A stretch of 64,000 bases of DNA. Source: Oryzias latipes (taxonomy: Eukaryota; Chordata; Actinopteri; Beloniformes; Adrianichthyidae). Each line of letters opens with the position of its first letter. Position 1 is the stretch's first letter. Made by a program: the position numbers and the translations under genes. Shown here piece after piece: positions 11,060-30,594 of the stretch. The stretch lies in NCBI RefSeq assembly GCF_002234675.1, contig NC_019859.2, positions 16,524,311-16,588,310 of the forward strand, in the 5' to 3' direction. A model generated the notes under the pieces. The model made no database searches. It saw only the letters and a list, made by a program, of their open reading frames with translations, and was not told the DNA's origin.

Positions 11060-13005
11060 TATGGAGAGAAATTAGACTCAGTCGGATTTGTGCGTGCGCA
11101 ATTCTTGATTTGTGCGTAAATTAGGATTTGTGTATGCATATTCTTGCTTTGTGCGTGCGTAAATTAGGATTTGTGCATAAATTTGGATTTGTGCGTGATT
11201 TGTTATTCACATAACACGTTTTGTGTAAAAGTTAAAAATATATAAAATGAAAAAAAAATACAAAATGCAATTTGCGTATGCACAAATTAAGATTACAACA
11301 ACTTGAAACTACTTACACACACACACACACACATCTTTAGAAAACATGCACGAATCCCTTGTTACGCACACACGAAGCCAAAGTTACGCACGGATCTACC
11401 GTGAGACTGTTTTCACGTCTCACAAAGTCGTCCAACTACCCCTGGCTGCAGCCTGCAGAACTGCACAACATAGTCTTCTTCTTTGGTTTAACAAGTTTCC
11501 ATGTGCAATATTGCCACCTACCGGTTTTTAAGGAGTTTTTCCTCACAGTGAAGGGGGGGTCTAAAAACAGGAATATCAGTTTAGTTTAGTCTGTTTTGTT
11601 AAAGTTTAGTATTTTCCTAATTCATTCTTTGTATTCATGATCCCTTTTTCATTGTTTTTCATTGCACTAAATAAAATAAAAATTTAATTGAATTTTTGCG
11701 CTAAATAAAAAAAAATATTTAATTGAATTAAATAATTTATACAGTGATTGCTGTCTTCTTATGCCTTTTACAAGTTTCCATGTGCATGTATTAGGGAGTT
11801 AATAAATTTTGTCTGGCCTCACAGACTCAAAAAAATAACTCATTGGATGAACTCAATTTAATTGTGGGCAGGATTTCCATCCAATAAATATGAGTAACCC
11901 CACCTCAAAGAAAATTCTTCCATGTAACGAAATATAATTGAGTTATTTGAACTAAGTTTATCAAGAGAGGCAAAGAAAAAAAAAAATCGTGCAACAAAAG
12001 TCTACTAGCAGCTTCGAACACGGAACCTCTGCATGATAAACCCAGCACCTAACCACTGAGCTAACACTCCTGTGACAATACAAGGCCGCCGGTATAAATC
12101 GTCATGTATCGTCTTATTGGGAGAAGCCGAGTTGAAACGATTTCATGCCACAGTTTCGTTTTTTACGTGGAAAAAACGAACGAAAGTTTTCACTATTGAA
12201 AAGTCGAAGGATTTGAAGGACTAATAGTCATACCAGGCATTACATTAGACGAAGGAGTTGAACATTTTAATAGTTGAATGGTTAAAATAGGTGAAAAATT
12301 GTAGCCGTGAGACGGCAAAAAGCATAAAGAGAAACAGGAAAACAGCATTGAACAGCATGCCCCTTACTTGAACTCAATTACTTTGGATTACTGGAGTTAT
12401 AGGGGAAAATATTAATACATTTTGTGTTAGGTCAATTAAATGTAGATACATTATTTTAAAATAAATAATTTTAAATAAAACAAACAGAATTTTATTGTGT
12501 TGCATGAAAGAGGGGCTTGAATCATTTTTTTTGAGTGATACATAAAAAAAACATTGCACCATTCAAATTTTCCTCCCCTCTGTTCTCTTTCTTCCTCATA
12601 CAATTACCAATGACACAAAATGTGCTCCACTGATTCTTCCCCTTTGCTGCAATCACAACTGCACTGATGAAGGTGAATCAAATGCACGGGCTCAGTGTGG
12701 GCGGGGTTAACATTCCACAGCATGTTCACATTCCTCAGCATTCCAGCATTCCTCTATGTTGACCAGTTCTGCAGGCTGCAGCCAGGGCTTACTCAAGTCG
12801 TCCGTAAATGCTGCGTTTAAATACCAGTGGAATGCTCGGTCATTAGAGTTTTCCTATCAGCCTTCCCTTCTAAACGTATTTCCTTCAGTGGGTGTAGCAG
12901 GGCTTAAAAAAAACTTTAAAGGAAAATGCATACACAAATCCTAATTTACGCACAAATCAAGAATTACGCACGCACAAATCCGACTGAGTCTAATTTCTCT
13001 CCATA
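11060..13005. mobile_element. 1.95-kb terminal-inverted-repeat element nested in the MITE
   Basis: The left TIR begins TATGGAGAGAAATTAGACTC and carries the GGATTTGTGCGTGCGCAATT tract. The right TIR is its reverse complement, ending GAGTCTAATTTCTCTCCATA. The TIRs are about 85 bp and rich in the motif GATTTGTGCGT. The 6-bp sequence GAGAAC is duplicated at 11054-11059 and 13006-13011. Comparison with the empty MITE copies confirms the insertion point. The interior includes copies of the 8586 repeat in inverted order and a tRNA-like SINE head, but no transposase. The superfamily was not assigned. Confidence 0.75.
11990..12085 (-). repeat. tRNA-derived SINE head / tRNA-like pseudogene
   Basis: The minus strand reads GTTAGCTCAGTGGTTAGGTG (A-box-like) and, 30 bases on, GGTTCCGTGTTCGAAGC (B-box-like). 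This is the spacing of a pol III internal promoter. No clean acceptor stem or CCA end is seen, so it is a SINE head or tRNA pseudogene rather than a working tRNA. Confidence 0.5.
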
Positions 13006-13539
13006 GAGAACACGTCAATGTACGGGTGGGGTCATCTAAGATAGCACAAGGGTTAATAAACTTTTGTCTTAAAAAAAACTTCAGTGTCGTCAATGCATGT
13101 CTCTTATTCTTCTTTTACTGCTACGGTAACGAACACGTTTCCCACGTGTGGGAACCACAAAGTATTTCTGATTTTTATATTACAGGATGAGTCTTGGCTT
13201 TATAATTACAAATTTGGCCCTGATCTCAATTATAGTCCAGGTTCTTATCTGACTCGCCTTTCATTCTGTTTAAGTTAAGTGTTAATGCAATGTAAATTTC
13301 AAAAGTTATTTTTGTGTTGATGAGACTGTATCAGAAATTAGATTACAAACATGTTTCAACAGTTGGTCCTAACTGTGTTAGTCTGGTGGTCTTTTTGTTA
13401 ACATCTACTTCTGTAATGTAGAAAATAAATGCAATTTTTTTGAGAAATGTTCCTGACATTTATTTTATGAAAAATAATTATTTTTGTTCTACTTGTTTTT
13501 GCTAAATGTTTGTGCATTTGAGCGCTTTCAGCAATGGAC

Positions 13540-13634
13540 CATTAAAACACCCCTGATTTAAACCATGTGATGGTACAGTCTGTTGAGGTTCCGCGCGGGA
13601 GCGGAAAACGTGCATCCGGCGGAGAAAGGAAGAG
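13540..13634 (+). promoter_or_regulatory. psip1: psip1 promoter and 5' UTR exon
   Basis: This is a GC-rich patch (GAGGTTCCGCGCGGGAGCGG) in AT-rich surroundings. It ends in AGAG/GTAGGT, a good splice donor at 13635. The next acceptor in the right direction is TTTTTCCAG at 14001-14003, 26 bases before the psip1 ATG. The transcription start is not fixed. Confidence 0.5.
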
Positions 13635-13917
13635 GTAGGTAGCGGTGCATTTTCACACAAGATATACATACACATATACATTTTTGAAGAACCTGCCGTA
13701 CTGTCGGTAAAGCTTAAATGCTTAAACATTTCTTAAATACATTAAGGTGCAATAAAAGGGTTGTTACGGTGGCTTTATCAGCAATGAACAGCTAGGAGCC
13801 AGCTAGCTTGTCTGCAGCAGCATGGGGATTTCTTAACTAACTGGTGTAAATTGTCTTTACGATTCAAGGACGGTGTTTGCGACACCTAATATTGCACGTT
13901 TAAATTTTCTGTTGTGA

Positions 13918-22261
<8,344 letters not shown>

Positions 22262-22727
22262 GCATCTGGCTCACCTGCAGAGGTTGGCTGCTGTGCTGAC
22301 ACCACCTTTTCTAGAACTGGGTTCCAGATAAAGAGTTGCTGCTCTGAGGCGTCACTACATGAACCAGCAACCCCCCAATGACTGACTGCATATTTGTTGG
22401 AAATAAACTTGTAGACACCTTATTATGCTACTTACATAGTTAACCCACAGCAGAAATGAGTGAATGTTTGCGATCAGGAACCTGATTGGTCTGTTTGAGC
22501 TGTGCACTTCCTGTTTTGGATGCATGGTTTTTCCTGCTGAATCTGCTCTGGCCTTCAGTTCACATGATCTGGAATTCATGAGAATGTCTGAACGCTTGCT
22601 GGATGAGCACTTTGATGGATGTACAACTAACTATGGAACTGCCAAAGTCAAAGCTATTTTTTTAAACCATGTTAAAGTTTTCTTTTCAACGTAGATGTAC
22701 TTAAGACTTGTGTTTGTGTCCTTCTGA

Positions 22728-22733
22728 AATAAA
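22728..22733 (+). terminator. psip1: psip1 polyadenylation signal
   Basis: AATAAA lies 467 bases after the psip1 stop. The snapc3 signal on the other strand lies about 140 bases further on, so the two 3' UTRs converge closely. Confidence 0.7.
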
Positions 22734-22871
22734 GTCATAACATTCTTCTTATTTTGCCTCACAGTAAATCCCTAAATTAAAATTTTAACCTAAGGTGACC
22801 CCAAAACAACAAAGACGTTTTTGCTGATGTTTATTAATGTTACAGAAAAACAAGTCTGGAAACAAAATAAC

Positions 22872-22877
22872 TTTATT
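22872..22877 (-). terminator. snapc3: snapc3 polyadenylation signal
   Basis: AATAAA on the minus strand (TTTATT on plus), about 130 bases beyond the snapc3 stop at 23008. Confidence 0.65.
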
Positions 22878-23007
22878 GGAAAAATGTTACTCAGAACAAA
22901 TTTACAGCCTGTTAGAAGACAAAAACAAACATTTCCTTCAGAAATAAAGAAGATTTTACTGCTCAACAGTCAAACATAATTCCTTGAGGCTTCAGCACAG
23001 AAAAGCT

Positions 23008-26000
23008 TTAGTTTAAAGCACCTCGATCCACATAAGGATAAGCTGAAAACTCTCCCAGTTTGTTGCCGTCAGCATCGTAATGCAGCATCCGGAAGCATTT
23101 GTCACAAAAGAGACACGGGTCGCTTGGAGCAAACTGGTCACTAGTGGTGTACCATCTAGAAGTGTCAAAAAGATGGAATTATTAGTTTAAGAAAAGACTA
23201 ATATTACTGGGAATGTTTGTTTTTCCAAACCTGGCAATAAAGAGATGGCAGACGGCACACTTCTGTGTGAGGACTTTGTGTTTGTGTGTGAGCATAGGGT
23301 ACAGCTTCTTATCCAAGCAATCGTATTTGTGGACCAGCCTGTAATGAGTCAAGAAAGTTAGGATTTTGAGGTGTTCACTTCCACGATTCCAAGAGCTGCT
23401 TTCAGCTGTGGTTAGATGAATGCAAGGCAGCTTCACTTCAGCTTTTGCTCATTTACGCCACAACCAACAAAGCAAACCAAGCCAGTGAGCCAAAACTCAA
23501 CAGTTTACTGTTTACTGGGTTTTCTTTAAGCGCCTTCCTTCAGGGGTTTGTCACCATCAATCACACCAGAATTCACTCTTGTGATTGGGCTTCAGTTGGA
23601 GAGCGGATGCACTTCCTGACTCAACCCCCTGGCTCATGGAACCATGTGAGAGTGCCCCCATGTGGTCTCAGTAACTTACTGCATGTGGTGGTCCTAGATT
23701 GTCTGCTTTTTAGGACTAACCTGGTCCAGCCCTACTTAACCTGAGTGAGGTAAGGCATGTCCAGAGAGGCATTGTGTCAGGAAGGGCATCCGGCGTCAGT
23801 TATTGGCATCAGCTGGAGCTGCAGTGAAATGCCACTTCTACTAATGAAAAGAGGTGGAGCCTTCTTGAAGTGAAAGCGGCTGCTGAGCACACTGGAAGCA
23901 CCGACCTGACGTCTGTGATGATGACCAGATGTTCACAGTCCCCCTGATGGCAGTACAGGTACGGGAAGCCCACCTTCAGCTTCAGATCCTGGAGCAGCGT
24001 GTCCTCCATCTTGGCTTGTGTGAATGGTGGGAAGTTATGGGATTTGGCCCAATTTATAGTAGTTCTGCACCACAATAAATAGAAAGTTCACCAACAGAAC
24101 TGCTTTAAATATGATGTACTTCTGCATTTTGAGGTTTGGTTCAACATTTTTGGGAGCATTTCCTCTAAGGGACTTTATTGCTTTTTAATTCATTTTAAAA
24201 TAAATTTAAAAAAAAGTTTGTTTTGTTGTTATGTGTGACGACAACACATACATGCTGATGTCTTGGCACTCTGGGAATCTCATGTCATTGTAGAAAACTC
24301 CCTCAAAGAAAAAAAAGGCAGACTTGAAATGATCCTGAAACAGAATATGACAAAGTATTACCTTCAGGTTAAGCTTCTTTTCAAGTATCACAATCACTGC
24401 AGCAGTTTGGTGTAAAGTCAGATCCGAGTCACCTTGCAGAGGAAATCTGGAGCCATGTCTGGTGTCCTGCTGAACTCGCCGCACACTTGCAAGTCGCTGA
24501 TGCAGCAGATAGCGTCTCTGAGCTCGGTGAGGTTGTGGGAGCCCGTCATCAGCAGAGTCATGTGGGGTCTGATGTAATTAAACTGTGGAAGATGAACTAA
24601 TGGTTGATCTGCTTCTCAGGAATCCAAACAAAATGTTTTTTTTCTTGTCAGACTGTAAGTCAGAGACGACTAAAATGTACCTTCTCAAAAACAGCAGGGT
24701 AGTAGACGTTGATGGTCAGAATGATTTCCCCTTCAGGAATCCGGTCACTCTCTGTTTTTGGTGTCCGGCCAACAATTAGACGCTCCTGGTTTTCACACAG
24801 ACAAAAGAGTCTTAGGTTACTCTTCTCAAATAACACACTTTGCACAAATGGGACTAACATTTTTTTTAAACATGTCTTCACCCTAGAACAAGGCTGATCT
24901 GCTGATTCCAATTTCTGCAGGTTTTTTAAAAATGACTTGTATTCCACAAACACTCCAAGTTTCCTCATTGTAGCTTTGCTCACTTCACTGCCATAAGATC
25001 AAGAGACGCTGACTGTACCTCTGCTTCTTCCTGCTTTAGTCGTAGCCTGATCACTAGCCGCGGTTACATGGGCAAAATATCTTGACTGGATCAATGGTCA
25101 GATTAGAATTCAACCATGTACACGGGCCCAGAAACCCTTTTTCCGATTAGAATGAACGTTCACATGGTCACGCTTTTGGTCGGAATAAATCATTTGGGCA
25201 TGCGTAGTAGTGTTGAAAATACCCGAAAAGGGGAAATGAGTCCCGTTGTAAACAAACTGCCACAGTAGACAACTGGCAGCTCGGTAATATTCCAGATGAT
25301 CTTCTAAACCTGCTTTTATTAATGTTATGATATTATGAAGCGCCTGTTCGGTCAACATTTTATTTTTAATCCTTGTGGTCAGTGCTTTTCTTGTGGAAGA
25401 TGGAGGAACTGGAGGAACCCAGGGTTCTTCCAGCTCCCACGAGAGGCTAACACACGCGCTAACAAAATTAGCCTTGTTTGATGAACACAAAATCCATGCG
25501 GGAAACGCTGCAATATGCATCTTGGCTGCACGTAAATATTTGGGAATATCATCAGCCTTTATTTTGTCAGGACACGACGGAAACACAAATCCACGTGACT
25601 GTTTGAACGGCTTCTAAGGACTGAGTGACATTTCTGCTTTAAAAAGTTCGCACACCGCCCCAAAGCCGCTGTGTGTGAGCTGGCGGTCCGACTCCGACCT
25701 CTGCTTGGACACACGGTTATCCTGAGTCCGGCAGCCGCTAACCCAGATTGCAGTCCGAATTATTCCAGACATAACAGAACAATAAAACGCACACGCAGCA
25801 AAGCATCCTCCCTTTCCCTCAAACACAAAGTTACTAATCCAGCTGCTCTGCTCAGAGATACAGTTCGCTCGGTCCACCGGCACCCGAGCCCAGACCGGGC
25901 AGGGTTCAGACGTCACGAGGCACAAAGCGCACCTCCCCTCTTAACCCCCTCGCAGGGTTTAAGAGGGGAGAGGCGAATAGCCAGCGGGGCGAGAGCGGAG

Positions 26001-27697
26001 CGGCACTTCACACCGGGCCTCTGCAGAGCAGCTGGTCGGTCCTGTTTGAGCTCCAAAGCTTTCTCTGGAGCGAAACATCGCCTATGCATGACATTAAACC
26101 AGAGCAGTAGTGACACAGGATTGGATAAACAATCGGCATAACCCACCTATCTCGATGGATCGGAAAGAAATTTTGATTCGAACAAGTCTGATCGGGGCAG
26201 AGTATTCCGAACAGCGTGTTTACATGACGCATTTTTCTTCTGATCAGGCGGTCTTTCGATTACTTTTGCCCATGTAAACGCAGCTACTGCAAATGTTGCA
26301 TTCTCAGCTTTGTGGTTGTTTTTCTAATGCTAAATAGTGGGTTTTTGTTCCAAATGTTTTTGTTGCTTACGACGTATGACTTACCCCTGCAGAAATTGGA
26401 AACTGGCATTCTTTACCTATTCTTTCTCCCCGCCAAAAAACCTACCAAAATGACCATTTCACTGATAGAAAGTCTGACATTTGCTACACTGGAGGACAGT
26501 CCAGCAGTCTACCTTCCTTCACAGCAGAAACTGGCAGGATCTCAGGCTTTTGTAGAGGCAGATTAAAATGGGGGTTAAGATCAATTTCACATGCAAGTCA
26601 ATCAACAACCGTACCCATCGGAAATCGGAGTACAGAGAAGGACAAAAGTGAATTTTCTCATCCCCTAACATCAAGTTAGATTGAATGACTTTAAAGTAAC
26701 CCACCAGCTCATCAGCATAGAGATCATGTCGGTTCTTGTTGACCTTTAGAGAAGCTTTGTGATCTTGCCTTTTTTTTCTTTGTCTGTTAGAGGAAAGAGA
26801 ACAGATACTTCATCAAGCAGCATTGGAGCTTAAAACAGCAGAACTCTTAGTGAGATGTTTTTACATCAGAGTTTTCAGTGTTGAGTCTGGAGGAACAACT
26901 TCTGTATCAGGCAGCTCATCTTCAGCATGGCAACGAAGGGAATCCAGGCTGGAAAAAAAAAAGTGTGACATCTGATTGGGGATAGAGTCGTCAAAAGTAA
27001 GAGAATGTCCTCAAGCTTATTAGCTTTTCGATAGAAGTCAATCTACTTCCTGTTTGATTGTGGAGAAAATTCCAACAGAAGGCAAAGTTTAAAAAATTAT
27101 CAATTAAAACAATTTGTAAAAGGTATTTTTTTAACATTACTCATGATGTGTTACAAATAATTGTCTTTATTCATCCAAACGTGAATGCACAAGTGTTTTT
27201 TAAATGAATAACTCTTAAATATTTAGCTGCTTGATTTGGAGTAAAATTATGTTAAAAATATGAATTTTAAGTTGAAAGGACATTTTTGTAATTCACTTCC
27301 TCTTTGTTAGCTTAACGTTTGTTAGCAACGCAACTCGCTTTCTTTAACTGCTGCAACTTGGATTATTTTAAGAGGTACAAGTTTAATACTTATTAAAAAA
27401 AAATTTTTTTTTACTTTTTACAAAAATCACACTAAATACTTTACAACAAGGTAGCTGTGTCTACCTGCAGACGGATCTGAGCTCAGCCATGGTCTCCTCA
27501 CTGATCCCCATCGCCTCTGCAAAGTTAGCTTCAAATGTGTCTTTGTCTTCTTGTTGGTATGAATAATCCTTGGGCCTCAGTCTTGTCAGCCATCCGTCTC
27601 GCACTGAGCCGATGCGAAACGGTTTGGTGTTAACGCCAATGTATTCATAGTCAGGGATGTCTGTGTCTGGAACCGACGACTGCTCGGACGCCGCCAT
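23008..27697 (-). CDS. snapc3: snRNA-activating protein complex subunit 3, 9 exons
   Basis: This SNAPc subunit is needed with SNAPC1 and SNAPC4 to bind the proximal sequence element of snRNA genes, for both pol II and pol III transcription. Exons in order: 27697-27465, 26948-26865, 26783-26705, 24785-24681, 24582-24433, 24334-24252, 24064-23906, 23338-23231, 23155-23008. Phases close to give 382 residues (human 411, also 9 exons). The start chosen is [20 protein letters not shown], because it aligns with the human N terminus; an upstream in-frame ATG exists at 27784. Hallmarks are [36 protein letters not shown], the Cys/His segment [21 protein letters not shown], and [20 protein letters not shown] near the C terminus, which forms zinc-binding-like pairs. 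It is convergent with psip1, as in human 9p22. Confidence 0.95.
23440..23880 (+). repeat. SINE-tail fragment in a snapc3 intron
   Basis: GTGTCAGGAAGGGCATCCGG at about 23776-23795 is the conserved 3' module of the fish SINE family also present at 30595 and 61250. The preceding 300 bases (AACCCCCTGGCTCATGG...) look repetitive but were not assigned. Confidence 0.5.
25056..26285. mobile_element. 1.2-kb inverted-repeat DNA transposon in snapc3 intron 3
   Basis: The left end AGCCGCGGTTACATGGGCAA and the right end TTGCCCATGTAAACGCAGCT form an inverted repeat of about 20 bp. It is flanked by ACT (25053-25055 and 26286-26288), a 3-bp duplication that would fit PIF/Harbinger-like elements. The core is unusually GC-rich (25630-26050), with a hairpin around 25940-25970 (AACCCCCTCGCAGGGTTT). 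Open frames on both strands (158 codons minus, 156 codons plus) show no domain that I recognise, so I treat it as non-autonomous. Confidence 0.65.
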
Positions 27698-27799
27698 GTT
27701 TCTAAACAAGAGGACGGAAAAAAACGTAGAAGAAGAGGACTCTTCCGTGTGATAGGCATTATGGGTAATGTAGGATAATCTCACTTATTTATATGTCAA

Positions 27800-28150
27800 A
27801 ACTATTTGCATAAAACGAATCCTTTCGGGTTCTGAAAATATGTGTTTTTCATATTGTCATTAACTTCCACACAGCTCCCATGAAAATTAGCAACATTTAA
27901 AAGTATGTAGCCTCTCAATGAATTTAAGCCACATTACTCAAATTCTTTTTTTTAACTTTTTCTTTGTGGATTTTCCTGTCTTTAATGCCCGTAGGCTGTG
28001 TAAGCAAGAGCCTGACAGTCAACTCAAATATGTTAATCCCAATGAGTTATATCACTAGAGGAGACATCACGTGGTTCCTCATGGGAGGAGAGCACCGCCA
28101 TCTTGGTGAGGTCGAGTTACTACTGCAGTGCATGCATGTGAACACATTTT
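27800..28150 (+). other. Intergenic stretch upstream of snapc3, no gene seen
   Basis: This is AT-rich DNA between the snapc3 start and the THAP fragment. It may hold the snapc3 promoter, but no clear motif was found. Confidence 0.4.
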
Positions 28151-28157
28151 TTGCATA

Positions 28158-28525
28158 ATACCAGTTCATTGTGCGGGTTTCAACTGCCAAAATCAGAGAA
28201 CTGAGTCCATGAAGGAGGAAGGTATATCATTTCACAGGTAAGGACTATCATTTTTTTCTTATAATGCTGCAGGGGCTTCATTAATCATACACATGTTGAC
28301 ATGCATGATGCTGCAGGGCTGTTATCAACATGCTGCATGATGTACGGATAATTTGCTGTCGAAATAAATGTACATTTTATTTTGCTAAACCTGTATATAC
28401 AGCATACTAGGCTATTATAGTAATATAGATTTATACATTTCTGACTCAGTGACTGAATTTTTCTTGCAGGTTTCCAATGGATTCAGACTTAAGGAAAAAG
28501 TGGACCTTAGCTATTGAAGGAATTT
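28158..28525 (+). pseudogene. THAP zinc-finger fragment in two exon-like pieces
   Basis: Piece 1 (28158-28237) reads HCAGFNCQNQRT...GISFHR and stops at a good donor (CACAG/GTAAGG). Piece 2 starts after TTCTTGCAG at 28470 and reads FPMDSDLRKKWTLAI. Joined at matching phase, they give the first half of a THAP domain: C-x4-C, FHRFP and the conserved Trp. The second Cys-His pair and everything after it are missing. The expected initiator position (before PVHC) is ATA, not ATG. THAP domains bind DNA in host factors and in P-element- and Kolobok-type transposases; which of these this came from is unclear. Confidence 0.6.
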
Positions 28526-28714
28526 ATATTTTTTTGGTCTTTATTTCTCTTAGGCTTTTTATCTTATCTTTATTTCATTGAAGGTTCTCTTTCAGGTTTA
28601 CTGTGTGTGGTTCCCGTACTTTGAATTTCAAAGGGGCTTCCTGAACATTGCATATGTAAAGAGGTTTTAGGGCTGGAGCTCCAAACTCATCTTCCTTCAG
28701 CAGAAACAGTCTTT

Positions 28715-29816
28715 GGCTACGTTCACACTGCAGGGCTTAATGCTCAATTCCGATTTTTTGAAAAAATCCGAATTATTTGCTAGACCGTTCACATTTCCAA
28801 GTAAATCCGAACTTTTGTGATCTACAGTGTGACCGTGAAACGACCCAGAGTTGACCCGCATGCGCAGAAGAGTACTCAACGTCGAATGACGTCACTCGTT
28901 GTTTGCGGAAGTAGCTTACGTTAACATGGATGTCAACAAGTGTTGTCAACAGCGGAGCTCTTTTTTCATTAATAAATTTATTTTCCCAAAGGAGCCAGCA
29001 CAATAACAATCTTCCCATTTTTAAGAAGGCATTGGAGCCGGGATCGTCTGTAACCACTGTTGTGGAATGTATTGGGCCCACGCACGCGCGCGTTTGTGTA
29101 AGGGACAGGAAAAGAGCGCGTGCAGCGGGAGAGAATGGGGGGGCGGCAGTGTGTGCGCGTATTCATGTTGTGTGTTACGGAGGAAGGACAACGGTAATAA
29201 AAGAAGGTTTCCCCCAGAATAAATGCTATGGACTCTTTATTAACCCATTCCGGAGAATCCTGGAGAATCTAAGGGTCAGAACAGGGATGAGGAGGAGGAT
29301 CCGCCTTGGGTCCCCCGCGCTTCTGACCACGGTCGGGAAGGGGAGAAAGAAAAAAAAGTACTCGCGAGAAATGTTCAACGTCTTAACGTCAAATTTAGCT
29401 GTTAATTTTTTTCAAAGACCGCCCGGTTGCGATATGAGCCCTGGAGTTTGGCCTGAATAGAGCTGTAACCCCAAATATTAATCCAATCCGTGACTTCGCT
29501 TCCCTTCCACTGACGGGTCTCTGCAGCATCGTCCGCTGTGGTCTCGTTCCCACCTATTTCAACGCAGAATGATGACGTTTGTTGCGTATCAATGACGTAC
29601 GATTCGGATTTAGGTGGCCTGGCCGGTCAGAAGGCGGTCACAATTGAAAAGATCGGCTACGTTTCGGATTCAGGACGGCAAACCCAAGTGGCCTGGGTCG
29701 CAATTGAAAAGATCGGATCTGTGTCATTCAGACTGACATGAAAAGATTGGACTTGGGCCCCTTAGGGGCAAAAAATTTGGAATTGGGTCGTTTCAGCCTG
29801 CAGTGTGAACGTAGCC
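28715..29816. mobile_element. 1.1-kb inverted-repeat DNA transposon (GGCTACGTTCACACTGCAGG ends)
   Basis: The perfect 20-bp terminal inverted repeat GGCTACGTTCACACTGCAGG is at 28715-28734 and in reverse at 29797-29816. The next 25 bp inside are also partly complementary (AATTCCGATTTTTT / AAAAAATTTGGAATT). There is no transposase frame. The middle contains a CG-rich tract (29080-29150) and two AATAAA signals in the plus direction. The target duplication is not clear (TTT against TAT). Confidence 0.75.
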
Positions 29817-29929
29817 TATGATCTTCTAAGACCATCTGAAAGGCTTGGCTGTAGGTCTGACATGGATCATAAATCAATCATCTCTGAGACTGATTCAATC
29901 CCTGGGAACTGCTTCAGACATCTGCTCAC

Positions 29930-30460
29930 GTGTGGGGAACAAAGGTTTATTGTCTACTGGCTGATAGGAAGTTCCGGTCACCTGTTAGGGACCACCTGGG
30001 GAGCCATTTGGTTGCGGGACCATGTCAGTCTGTGAGGAGACCTCCTGGACAGCAGACGCGGGAAACAGATGCTGACTCAAGGTATGGACTAAGGAAGTTT
30101 GCAGGCTCCCTGCCGGCTAATCCGAGCGGCCAGAGGCGGAGATACAGTGCCCATCTTCCTTCCAGAGGAGGAGATTCTGACCACCTGTTTAAAAGTCTGC
30201 ACTCAAGGAACTTTCCTTTGTTCTCAACAGGCTGGCATGTTAAGACGTTGGTAATTTTGCGCTGTACAAGCTCTGAAACTTTGAGAACCCAGATGTCTGT
30301 TTTATTTTGTTTTACTCTGTTTTTAGAAATATTGTTAGGGAATAAATTTGTTAAACTTAATCCGGTCGTATCCCGTGGTTTCTTCTTCTCGACTTTTTTG
30401 AACACGCAAGGAAAGTAATCTCAAAGCGACAGATTATTTCCTACACTATCAAAAGAGCTA
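29930..30460 (+). mobile_element. Possible solo LTR (fossil), plus orientation
   Basis: This is a 500-bp block with no coding content. A polyadenylation signal AATAAA (30341-30346) precedes a TGG/TTTC-rich 3' part, an LTR-like arrangement. Ends and family are uncertain. Confidence 0.3.
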
Positions 30461-30594
30461 ACCCAGATGGATCACTGTGGTACCAACTAGCAATACAGTC
30501 TGGCTATGTTCAAAACATTTGTGGAAACACATTTAGAAAAGAGCCCAGACTGTTTGCTTGAAACCCGACACCATACCATCTGTGTTACACAAAT

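Larger units (their letters stand above)
10957..13052. mobile_element. piggyBac-type MITE (CCCTTGTGCTATC ends), 5' truncated and split by a nested element
   Basis: The sequence ACTAGACAGTGCGCTGAACC (10957 on) to GGTAGGGAGAAC (11059), and then ACGTCAATG...GATAGCACAAGGG (13012-13052), matches intact copies at 14589-14792 and 34529-34704. The right end is followed by TTAA (13053-13056), the piggyBac target. The left 70 or so bases are missing. A 1.95-kb element (11060-13005) sits inside it. Confidence 0.8.

Noticed and set aside
11990-12085. A working tRNA gene
   Set aside because: A and B boxes are present but paired acceptor and anticodon stems could not be made convincingly; a SINE head is more likely.
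25671-26141. 156-codon plus frame with Arg- and Ser-rich sequence
   Set aside because: It lies in the CG-rich core of an inverted-repeat element; the composition alone explains the open frame and no domain is visible.
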